Shown: positions 33,028 through 42,236 of the stretch, one piece after another
Numbering within the stretch: position 1 is the first letter of the stretch
Layout of the letters: each line of letters opens with the position of its first letter
Source of the DNA: Megalonaias nervosa
Lineage: Eukaryota; Mollusca; Bivalvia; Unionida; Unionidae
Length of the DNA stretch: 64,000 nucleotides
Assembly (NCBI GenBank): GCA_016617855.1
Contig: JAECUM010006801.1
Location: forward strand, 1 to 64,000
Direction: 5' to 3'
Made by a program: the position numbers and the translations under genes
Notes under the pieces: generated by a model
What the model saw: only the letters and a program-made list of their open reading frames with translations
Told to the model about the DNA's origin: nothing
The model's database searches: none

Positions 33028-34358
33028 ATGAAACGATCGCACAATTACATTGAGAAAGGAGAAGAAAGTGAGAGGCAGAAATGTGACCTATCGCCTCGCA
33101 CACGAGCTGAAGTCTTGGCTCAGATTCATGCCTTCTACGTCCGTATCCAGACCAAGAGAGTCTACCCCAAACCAAAGTCCACCACCACCACTATCACCTG
33201 AAAAGTATTACCACATTCGAGAGACTGATAAAAGCTCCTCCAGAAAACTACGGCCTACATTTACACAGTGAAGTTTAAAGATTTCAAGTCAGACGTACCG
33301 CTGGAGAAAACAGAAGGGTTTATCACCGATTTGTGGGATTCTTTGTTAACCACACTGAAACGACAGTGTGAATCCAAAGAAGACGATCGCTTGAGACTCT
33401 CTATTTATTACGACAGTTTGAAGTCGCCCGTTTGGATCGAGTTTAGTAGTCCAACAGAATTGACACCTTCCACAGTCATCGAGAAGATTCAACACGTGCA
33501 GCAATCCAACGACAAGTTTCACATCACCGATGGAAAAGCTACACTGTACATGACCCACGTTTCTCTTCCCAAAGGGACCGGTCGCAGAAAGGTGTTATTG
33601 GTGGACAAACTTCGCATCATCAAGCGTAGCATCGTCCAAATTTACAACACTCAAGACAAGATGTGTTTAGCTTGTGCCATCATCGTGGGACGAATTTATG
33701 CTGACAAGAACAACACGGCAGAATAGAAATGAGCCTGGCAAACTATTCAAAGATTGAACCGAGCCAAACAACACAGAGAAGCAGAACTCCTGTTACAACA
33801 AGCCGGCCAGTCCAAAGACACACCCAGTGGCAACATTGAAATGCAAAAATTCCAAGACGTCTTGACTCCACGCTACACATTGAAAGTACACCCTCAAGAA
33901 GTGCATGGAAAACTGCTGTTTCGGGGTGACAATTTCAAAGACGGAAGATACATTCAAGTCTATCACCACGACGAACATTTCGATGCCATCACCAATATCA
34001 CCGTATTTCTCGGATACAGTTATTATTGTGAGAAATGTGACTCTGGGTATAACAATCGACAGCAACACAAGCATTGCGGATCGAAATGCCAGGGACGTTT
34101 GGTCTCTAAACCCGGTCTTGATGAAGAATAAAAAAGAGTGCATTGCCCTGCTTGTCAGCAAACTTTTGTCAGCCCTACGTGTTACCAACAACATCTGAAT
34201 ACACACGGTTCACATGGGAAAAGTGCTTGCCAACTGCTGAAATGGTGTTCTACTTGTGGACAAGTCATAGGTACCATAGTGCCAAGGCGCGCGTTTGTTC
34301 TGGGAAAAAACGGTGTCCTATTTGTCGCCAAATCGTGGACTCGGAACACGAACGCTAC
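33028..34358 (+). pseudogene. Polinton/adintovirus protein-primed DNA polymerase B, N-terminal region
   Basis: Replicative polymerase of Polintons; only the part before the exonuclease domain remains. Seen in one frame (33028-34290): SKEDDRLRLSIYYDSL, SPVWIEFSS, VSLPKGTGRRK and KMCLACAIIVGRIYADKN. Then YIQVYHHDEHFDAITNI leads into a zinc-binding stretch YYCEKCDSGYN, HCPACQQTF and (frame +2) CPICRQIVDSEHE. In-frame stops at 33199, about 33226-33231, 33724, 33730 and 34129; one frameshift near 34290. Cut at 34358 by a LINE. The motif order matches the family closely. Confidence 0.87.
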
Positions 34359-35260
34359 ATTCAAAATTCCCCAAAAAGGCAAAGACCCAACAGAAATAGC
34401 ATCATATAGGCCAATATTCCTCATAGACAACATATGCAAAGTGATGGAAACTATGATTAATAATAGGTTCAGACATCATCTAGAGAGCAATAACCTGATC
34501 TTCAAAAATCAAAGCGGCTTTCGCAATAAAAGATCCACCCTAGATCAACTATTTAGGTTAGATTCATGCATTAAATTAGCATTTAAAGCTAAGAGAAAAT
34601 GTGATCCTAACCTTATAACCTTTCTTGACCTGGAAAAAGCCTTTGGTATAGTGTGGACCAACAGCCTAATTTCGAAATTGAACCATTACGGTATCAATGG
34701 CCTCATGCATCAGTGGATATCCAGTTTCCTAAATGGACGCCAAATCAGGACAAGAATAGCGAACCAATACTCGGACACTCATGTTTTGAGAACGGCACTC
34801 CGCAGGGAAGTGTCTTAAGTCCCACCCTATTTAACATCATGATCAATGATCTAGAGCGCTCTGTCGACCTAACCAAACTAGATCTGTCTCAGTTTGCAGT
34901 TGACAGCGGCATCTGGAAGGCGGGAAACCGATCCAGTAACAAAATGATCACAGAAATCTAAACAAGCCTAAATCAAATCGTCCGCTGGGCCGACAAATGG
35001 AATTCAAAATTTCAAAAGGAAAGACAGTAGAAGTAATATTTTCACCCAAATCAAATACCACTAGAGAATACCCGACCCTGTACATTCAAGGCGAACAAAT
35101 AAAATTTGTAAAAATAGCGAAATTCTTTGGTATGTATTTCGATGAACATCTCACTTGGAACTACCACATCACGGAACTTGTTCAAGCATTCAACCAAGAT
35201 TTAAACCTTCTCCAAAATAATAAAAATTTATCTGGGGAGCCGACCAAGATACGCTCTTGA
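34359..35260 (+). pseudogene. LINE reverse transcriptase
   Basis: Motifs in order: EIASYRPIFLIDNICK, NQSGFRNKRSTLDQL, LDLEKAFGIVW, NGTPQGSVLSPTLFN, then QFAVDS where the catalytic F/YADD should be, and FFGMYFDEHLTWNYH. Frames change near 34800 and 34960. The catalytic motif is mutated. Confidence 0.85.
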
Positions 35261-35519
35261 CACTACACAGATCACTAATACATAAAGATTCACATCCGAC
35301 AAAAACCATTATCAGAAGATGCAACACCCCATTCAGCCGCAGGTTAGTACGAAATCCACCAGTAGGAAAGAAGATTCACGAATTAAGGAAAGCTCTAGAC
35401 ATACAAAACCTGCAAGCGGATGAAATTAAATTTCCTGATCCCATGCCATGGACATTCAAACCCCCCTCCCCAAATCAACCAACTAGCGATAAGATTCGGA
35501 TCCAAACACGACCATCCGC

Positions 35520-35967
35520 TAGAAATAAGACCAAGAATACTAATCTTTATTGATGTGTCCTACAAAGACTACACCAAAATCTATAGCGACAGATCTAAAA
35601 CCAATAATCCTGGCAGAAGAGGAGCCGCTGTAGTTATACCAAAAAAGAACACAGAACTGGGAGCCAGACTCCCAGACAACTGCTCCATATATAAAGCAGA
35701 ATTTTGGGCAATAATGGAAGCATTCAAATGGGTTCAATCCAACAATATACGCAAACCTATAATTATTAGTGATTCACTCAGCTTTTAAGATCACTAGAAT
35801 CCGGACACTCTGTCAGCCGAGACAGTTTCATGAAAGAGACTGATCTCCTTTTAAAGAATATGGAAAACAATAACCAAATAATAGAATTTATGTGGGTACC
35901 ATCTCACATCGAAATCCCTGGAAATGACAAAGCGGATTTTAGCAGCAAAGCTCAATCTCAAAGATAC
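35520..35967 (+). pseudogene. LINE RNase H domain
   Basis: IYSDRSKTNNPGRRGAAVVI (first Asp), YKAEFWAIMEAF (Glu), IIISDSLS (Asp) and, after a frameshift at about 35785, FMWVPSHIEIPGNDKAD (His/Asp). The full catalytic set can be traced. Confidence 0.85.
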
Positions 35968-36129
35968 TGAACATACCAAGTTAAACTACAGCACCAAGGA
36001 AATATACAGTATCATAAGCAGAAAGATTATAGGAAAATGGCAACATGAATGGGATAACAGCCAAAAGGACGCACACTGCACTCTATAAAAAAATAGTGTG
36101 CAGGACCGTACAAATGCCCAAGATGGATA

Positions 36130-36259
36130 ACAAACACATTCAAAAAACCATCAATTGAATCAGGACTGGAAGAACCCTATTAGCCAGCAGTTTCGGAAAA
36201 TACCTACCGACAACATGGATTGAGGCCCCAAGTGCCCTTACTGCACAAACCCTGAGAAT

Positions 36260-36290
<31 letters not shown>

Positions 36291-36724
36291 AGGGTTTAAC
36301 GCCATTTTTCAGCACAAGATAGGCTATACATGGCGGCCAGTATTAATGGTGGAGGAAGAACCCTGGAAAACCCCGGGAAGAACCACCGACCCACGAGAAG
36401 CTACTGGCAGGCTTTCTCACATACCCACGTTAGCCGAGCCTGGACTCGAACTCGCGCAGACAGAGGTGAGATGGCAGTGATCCGTAACGATCAGCGCTTT
36501 AGACCACTCGGCCACTCGGGGCCCCCCCTGAGAATTTACAGCATATCTTTAATGTGTGTCATAAATACCAGACACAGTGGGAAATATTTACGACCCTACA
36601 AAAATCTATAGGCTCTCCCTTGACCTATCTGGACTTTTTGGAGCACACTAATCCCAACCTTAACTTGACATACAATAACATACTGTATTTCCTTAAAGCC
36701 ATAGGTAAACAAGGAAAAATTTAA
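36130..36724 (+). pseudogene. LINE C-terminal CCHC finger region, split by a SINE
   Basis: CPYCTNPEN before the SINE and HIFNVCHKYQ after it form a Cys-Cys-His-Cys finger. The frame then ends LKAIGKQGKI-stop at 36724. Confidence 0.75.
36262..36525 (-). mobile_element. SINE family B copy with target duplication
   Basis: Minus strand, eight (AAC) units at its left end. 12-bp target duplication CCCTGAGAATTT at 36250-36261 and 36526-36537. It interrupts the LINE finger, making it the youngest insertion in the stack. Confidence 0.93.
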
Positions 36725-37846
36725 TCATAACCTTTTCGCTCTCTTTTTACCAACAGCTTTCCTTGTTTTAGAAAGACCCCCTTAATCCTACCAATACCCA
36801 TTACAACCCTATACCGCCCTTGACAGGCGTTGCAGAAATCGCATGAGGAAACAAACTGACCTGGAAAGTTGCGAGAATTCAGGCCGCATAGGGCCTGGTT
36901 TCGCCGGTACGCGTTCTCAGACCTAGCACTCGTGCAATTTTCACGTCAGTCACATCAAAACCCCAACCATCCCATGTACAAACCTTAACGTAGGTTAACA
37001 CACGCAATGCAACAAGTAATGACTTCAACAACTCCCATGCAATGTGATTAAGTATCAGGAAGTAAACGTCATGATGACCAGGCCTTGCAAAAATACAGAT
37101 AGAACACTTCGACTTGTGAAGGGCGCGAGAATTCAGGTCCCATAGGGCTTGGTTAGGCCGGTGCGCGTACTCAGACCTAACGCTCGCTGGACTGGTTCTT
37201 CCTGTCTTTAGATGTCTGGCTCATGACACCACTGGAAACCTGAAACATACAGAATCCCAGATCAAATATTCAGGCAATGCAATTAAAATCCACCCCAAAC
37301 ATAGGCAATCCATTCCAAAACCACCATTTTCTGAAAATAGCAATGACAATAAAACAGGCCACCTCGATACATAGATAACACCTATTTAGGAGTACTAACA
37401 ACTTCTACAATCCTTCTACTCTCTAGCACTAGGATGAAGTGGGAAAGAACTATAAAAACTATTATAACACTCTAACTGTCCATCCAAATGTGGAATAAAA
37501 ACGTGGCTTAAATCCGAGCCATCAGGCCCAGCTGCACAATGTGGCAACGATTGAAGAAAATATAAACTAGCCATTTATTGAGGACCCCAAATTAGAACTA
37601 TAAGGTGGTCAATAAGCCAAGACCATCAGGCCCCGGTGCACAATGCGGCACACTAACTACATATAGGTCTTTAAGGCCCCAACTAGATCTATAAGGTGAC
37701 CAAAACACCAGTCATCAAGACCACCGCACAAGGCGGAACCATTGTAACCTTAGTTTAATTGAAACCCAAATTTTTACGTTCTAAATAAATGATCCCAAAG
37801 TCAGATAAGCTCTCCTACTTCATCCAAACTCAAACTCAAACTCAAA
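36725..37846. other. LINE 3' region with internal repeats
   Basis: Two related blocks near 36865-36930 and 37120-37190 (CAGGCCGCATAGGGCCTGGTT / CAGGTCCCATAGGGCTTGGTT region) and further similar blocks at 37510-37740 (CAGGCCC, GCACAATG). Probably LINE 3' UTR repeats. Confidence 0.5.
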
Positions 37847-38619
37847 CAGCACAGAGTATTATTATTCGAAATTGCGACAAGACAACATCTTTAAATTTCG
37901 GAAACGTGGGAACCAAATCGAACCAGGATGTCAGTAGGCGAATCCCTTGCCGTCACCATCCCTTCTGCCTTGTCTCGTCCTGACATTCGAATCAATCAGT
38001 GTGCCATGCATACTATAAAGCTTGAGGGGGTGAGGCACCATACCGCCTCCACGAATAATTAATAAACCCTCGTATGAGGGTACTAAATAGTCGTACATGC
38101 CCGATGGGCGATAACGACTCAAATCCAATAGTTAGTCAGTCAGTCATTCTGGCTACTCATTGTTGCCTGGAGAAGAAATGAACTCATCAAGGTCCACAGC
38201 CTGGAAGTAACATCCATACAGCTGTTGACAGTATGTGAATAACTAGTCATAGTAGGTATCATTTGTCCAAAACTGATGGAAGGAGGTACCAGAAGGCAGT
38301 TTCTACAATCTGACCACCTGAAAAAGCTCCTTTTTCCGGACGAGGATTAACCTCAGTCCTTTTAAGGGTTCAACTAAATTGCCTCTTATTAAGGGATTTT
38401 AATGTGGCATGAAATCCCCACTCGATAATACTCTATTATTTTGATATGATTTGTTCCTTTATTACCACCGTCAAAATTTAGTTACCATTGATTATCTTCG
38501 GCGTGATATCAAAGTTACAAAAGTCACTTAGACTTTTCAGATTGGGTTAATTTTGAAAATTGAAAGTACACTTTGTACACTAAATTCAACCTAATATTAG
38601 TATAGGAAAATTTATATAA
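37847..38619. other. EVE-2 interior, unassigned
   Basis: A minus-strand open frame (37931-38128; LSRYRPSGMYDYLVPSYEGLL) looks coding in composition and could be a remnant of an EVE-2 gene, but I do not recognise it. No polymerase continuation was identified. Confidence 0.4.
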
Positions 38620-39375
38620 TACACAAAAATCAGTATGCATGGTCTTTCAGCCAACTTCTTTTAAATTACCATCACCTCCCCCTGTACATCTTAACGGCAA
38701 TGCTCTTACGTATGTCGACAGTTATATATATTTGGGTCATATTTTGAAATCCAATCAGTCAGATAATGAAGATATGATGAGACATTATCGATATTTGTGT
38801 ACTAGAACAAACATGCTTCTACGCAAATTTAAGAATTGTTCATTGAGTATCAAAATTAGATTATTCAAATCTTATTGCTGCACTATGTATTGTGCTCCAC
38901 TGTGGACAAACTTTAGTGAATGTATGAAAAGAAAACTAGTAATTGGTTATAATAATAGTCTTCGTTTTCTATTAGGTCTTCCTAGATGGAACAGTGCCTC
39001 CAACATGTTTGTAAATTATAATGTATTCAGTTTTGAGGAAGCAATGAGAAAGTATGTATTCTCAATGATAACAAGACTATCTAATAGTGAGAACTGTATA
39101 TTGAAATCACTTTGGAACTATGACATTCATTTAAATTCTCATATTATTAGTAGATGGAACAAATTACTCTTTAAATGTGCCACTTAATTTCATTCTTAAC
39201 AATGCAGGGCACAGTCCATTGTTGTAGATGTGTCTGTATACTTGTAAATATGATATATATGTTCTTTTATGTTTACAATGTTTTACTTTATACCCGTATT
39301 TTAATTTAGATGTATGGACTATGTAGTCTGAAATAAAGAATTCTTATCTTATTCTGATCTTATCTTATCTTAAAA
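38620..39375 (+). mobile_element. 5'-truncated LINE, C-terminal RT fragment
   Basis: The frame 38639-39187 keeps YIYLGHILKSN, FKSYCCTMYCAPLW, NNSLRFLLGLPRWNSASNMF and FSFEEAMRKYVFS, the well-known post-RT region of one LINE group. It ends in a stop, then AATAAAGAATTC and a TTATC-repeat tail. The frame is intact, so it is a fairly recent, heavily truncated copy. Confidence 0.85.
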
Positions 39376-39946
39376 CTACATGAATGAGGTTAATTACACA
39401 GGTGGCTTACACATTATTGGCAGTTAGGGCCGCCCAATAGTATAACTGGGCTTGATTGACAATAAGTAAGCCCGGCGTTTCATTCTGGATTCTGGTGAGT
39501 ACCTTTCCTCCCTTCCATTGCCAGGACCATCTAAGACGAGTGTGTGAGCCGATTCCCACTCGTCCTAATTTCAGGTGCCCCAATGAGCGTGTACGCACGA
39601 AACCGGGGTGACGTCATAAGAGCTGTGTTCAATCACGCCCGACGTCTCACACTGCTGCAGTAAGCACATTATCCAAATGAGTGTGTGCTGGGTCCATTCT
39701 CACTCATTATAGCCATTAAGCAGGTCGAGTGGAACTTTACTGAACCACGACCTGGCTTAATTAAAGAGCAGTCTCTATCTGCATAAACGCGTGGGTGATG
39801 AGGCTCTTTTTCTTCACCCGCGATAAATTAAGAATTCCGTTAATACGGAAATAAACCAGTCGCACATATCCTATGGACGAAAGCGACTTTAATATAACAC
39901 CATAACCGTAACCGCAATCGTGCCATTCAAGACTGATTAGTCAAAG
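39376..39946. other. EVE-2 interior, unassigned
   Basis: Holds a perfect CRE (TGACGTCA near 39609) 340 bp upstream of the coiled-coil gene. No coding frame recognised. Confidence 0.4.
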
Positions 39947-40290
39947 ATGGTTACAAACCACGTAGACAAAATGGAAAAGTTGCAAGAGGTTATAAATAAC
40001 CTGAACATCATTGAAGATCTGCTACATAAGATGGAGACAGGCTTCTAAGGACCCAGAGGAGTCAAAATGGAAATAAATAACTTAAGGAAAGCCAAATTAA
40101 TGTTGAAAGATGTATTGAAGTAGGAAAAAGAGGAAACGGAGGACAAGAAGGAAAAGGAGAAGATGAAAGCATATATGGATAAGGTTAGGAAGGAAGATGA
40201 AACTGAAAAGAAGAAAAAAGAGGAGGAGGAGAAGCAAGAAGAGAATGGGAAAAAGAAGAAGAAAAATGTATTGGGAAAGATGAGGAGCTG
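39947..40290 (+). pseudogene. EVE-2 small charged coiled-coil protein
   Basis: One continuous frame from ATG 39947 to TGA at about 40288, about 114 codons, with in-frame TAA at 40046 and TAG at 40121. The first part is helical (MEKLQEVINNLNIIEDLLHK), the second very Lys/Glu-rich (KKKKEEEEKQEENGKKKKK). It is followed 43 bp later by a histone-type stem-loop on the same strand. Function unknown. Confidence 0.6.
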
Positions 40291-40325
40291 ATGGAGAAGA
40301 AGAAGGAATGACAGAAATTAGAAGA

Positions 40326-40710
40326 AACGAAAGGCCCTTTTGAGGGCCACTCATATGTCTAGAAAGATTTCTACTCTCTTTGCCACCCCCACCCCATTTT
40401 TTGTCTTTCTAATGTATAGTTGTTTGTTTGTATATGTATGTCTGTCTATGTCTCTGTTGTTTTGTCCCTATTAAAAAAAAACTTTGTCCCTAGACAGACC
40501 CTATTTTCCATTCCTCTTGGCCCGAGATTAACCTATCATGTTAAATTCCCCCTTGCCCGTACAGTGACACACCCTGTTCAATTCCCATGTTCAATTTTCC
40601 CTTGTCTGTATAGTGGCCCACCATGTTAAATTCTCCCTTATCTGTATTGTGCCGGGACCACGTTTTAAATGGTAAGTCCCCTTGTCCGTATATCGCCCCC
40701 ATTAACTACT
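40326..40710 (-). repeat. EVE-2 right terminal inverted repeat
   Basis: Inverted partner of 30446-30826, with the same stem-loop at the inner edge and the same ACGGACAAGG-type subrepeats. Outer end AGTAGTTAATGGGGGCG on the complement. Confidence 0.93.
40333..40367 (+). promoter_or_regulatory. Histone-mRNA-type 3' stem-loop plus downstream element (right TIR)
   Basis: 40333-40348 reads GGCCCTTTTGAGGGCC (perfect 6-bp stem, loop TTTG), preceded by CGAAA and followed by ACTCA. After 12 bases comes AGAAAGA (40361-40367), matching the purine core of the histone downstream element. It lies 43 bp after the coiled-coil gene stop. Confidence 0.82.
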
Positions 40711-41115
40711 GTTCTGCCCAACCAAACCAGGCATTGATTCCATGTTCAGGAATACATACACCAAAAACCGTTACGGACGGCTTCATGACCAACAAAAATC
40801 CTGTAAGGCAAAAATACCTTACACTGGGCTCTGTCCAACTAAACCAGTATTGACTATGTTTGAGAAATACATACACCAATAACCCTTACGGACAGCTGCC
40901 TGAACAAACAAAAAGCCTGTAAGGCAAAATTTGTAACAGCGGAGCGGTCTCTGTCCAACCAGATCAGGTATTGATGGTATGTTGCGGACGGCTTCGTGAA
41001 CAACAAAAAGCCAGTTAGGCAAAATATGTTTTTATAGCAGTCTCTGCCGAATCAAACTAAGTACTGATTGTATGTTGAAAAAAGCCATACACTAACAACT
41101 TGTACAGGAGACATC
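40711..41115 (+). repeat. ~118-bp tandem repeat, right flank of EVE-2
   Basis: Units start at 40711, 40828, 40947 and 41040 (117, 119, 93 and a partial), each opening with a variant of CTCTGTCCAACCAAACCAG and containing CATACACC, TTACGGACGGCT and AACAAAAAGCCTGTAAGGCA. The first six bases GTTCTG are the EVE-2 target duplication. A fragment of the unit is left of EVE-2, so the element landed within the array. Confidence 0.85.
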
Positions 41116-41145
41116 TTCACTTGTAGCGCTATGTGAAATATAAGA

Positions 41146-41238
41146 TTGCATTATTTTTCGATATCCGTATTATGTGATATGAGTTGTTTAAATATTTAAT
41201 ATTTTAGAATTTGTTCTAAATTTTAGATAGTTATGTTA

Positions 41239-41284
<46 letters not shown>

Positions 41285-41397
41285 GCTATTTTTCGATATC
41301 CGTATTATGTGATATGAGTTGTTTTATATGTTTGACGTTTTAGAATTTGTTCTAAATTTAAGATAGTTATGTTATCACACACACACACACACACACA

Positions 41398-41400
<3 letters not shown>
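41146..41400. repeat. 137-bp direct duplication with (AC)n tails
   Basis: The block ATTTTTCGATATCCGTATTA...TATGTTATCACACACAC occurs at about 41152-41282 and again at 41287-41400, nearly identical; both end in AC runs. Confidence 0.9.

Positions 41401-41456
<56 letters not shown>
41400..41456. repeat. (TA)n microsatellite
   Basis: About 28 TA units directly after the second AC run. Confidence 0.95.
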
Positions 41457-41460
<4 letters not shown>

Positions 41461-41620
41461 ATATGTATATAGAATGTACGCTGTATCAATGATATACCAC
41501 GAGATATATAAATTTTTCATTAAAAGGAACCGAGGCTTGCTGAGTTTCCTTGTAATGAAAAATTTATACAGCGAGTGGTATATCATTGATACAGCGTACA
41601 TGCTATACATATATTTTATT
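41456..41620. repeat. Long hairpin-forming inverted repeat
   Basis: Arms 41476-41500 and 41575-41599 are perfect 25-bp complements. Pairing extends inward (TAAATTTTTCATT / AATGAAAAATTTA) and outward into the AT-rich flanks. The unpaired loop is about 13 bases (CGAGGCTTGCTGA). Could be a short fold-back element or a hairpin-RNA precursor; nothing shows transcription. Confidence 0.85.
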
Positions 41621-42236
41621 TATATTACATACAAATACATATATTTGCCATTTGAAATGAGTTAGATTGACGAGAGGCAACTGTGAATTGACTGGGTGAA
41701 TGAACTCAGATCCCTGCCGAGTGTGTCCGTCACAAAATGTAGTTCTGTTTTTTTGTGCCTATTCACAATCACCTTTTCAGATTGATAAGTTGATCGTTTT
41801 CACTTTTGAGTTTCTAATTTTATTCGCATTGATTAAATCAATATAAGTTACACTTCTGATATACACATGAAAGATGGTTTTAAACAAGAAAGTAGAGCAC
41901 TAGGTTTACAGACACACAGATTCTTGAATACTGAACGCTCATCAATGCATTGACGTACAGGCGCAAGGAAATTAGCGTGGAATAGAATCTAAGCGAAACG
42001 ACGAACCAACAAGAGGTACTTAAAATATTTTAATATATTTAAAGTTGATCAGAGTCATTAATTTGCTTTGATTAACATTACTACCGACCATAAATCTCTC
42101 TCTCTCTCTCTCTCTTGCTTTGGTCGGTTTGACTTAACATTTATCATCATTCTTTATAGGTCCAGAGACGTTGTGGTATTACAGAAGCGAAAATCCGCTA
42201 TTCTCGTCTTTTCATGGATTTTCGCCCTAATTTCGA
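41621..42236. other. Intergenic, nothing recognised
   Basis: Contains a short (CT)n run (42097-42114). No gene seen. Confidence 0.4.

Larger units (their letters stand above)
34359..37846 (+). mobile_element. 5'-truncated LINE with RNase H (I-group-like), inside the polymerase gene
   Basis: Starts within RT and runs through RNase H, a CCHC finger and a ~1.1-kb 3' UTR-like tail ending in (CAAACT)n at 37823-37846. RT plus RNase H plus a C-terminal finger is typical of the I group; the clade is inference. It is split by a SINE B (36262-36525). The left edge is set where polymerase similarity stops; the right edge is less certain. Confidence 0.75.
30446..40710. mobile_element. EVE-2: 10.3-kb Polinton/Maverick (adintovirus-like) element
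   Basis: TIRs of ~385 bp (30446-30826 and 40326-40710) and a perfect 6-bp target duplication GTTCTG (30440-30445, 40711-40716), the Polinton hallmark. The right end reads AGTAGTTAATGGGGGCG on the complement, the typical AG start; the left end has AA. Contents: a divergent gene pair, a CCHC-type gene, a protein-primed DNA polymerase B N-terminus and a coiled-coil gene. LINE and SINE insertions have replaced the rest. Integrase, protease, capsid and ATPase genes are not seen. Inserted inside a tandem-repeat array. Confidence 0.92.

Noticed and set aside
34182..34439. Minus-strand frame over the polymerase/LINE junction
   Set aside because: Shadow of the polymerase zinc-binding region and LINE RT start.
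36490..36525. Possible tRNA-Leu/Ser gene on the minus strand
   Set aside because: Head of SINE B; no complete cloverleaf and repeated four times with the same body.
41305..41665. Frames over the (AC)n/(TA)n/hairpin region
   Set aside because: Low-complexity translations (HTHT, YIYI) and inverted-repeat artefacts.
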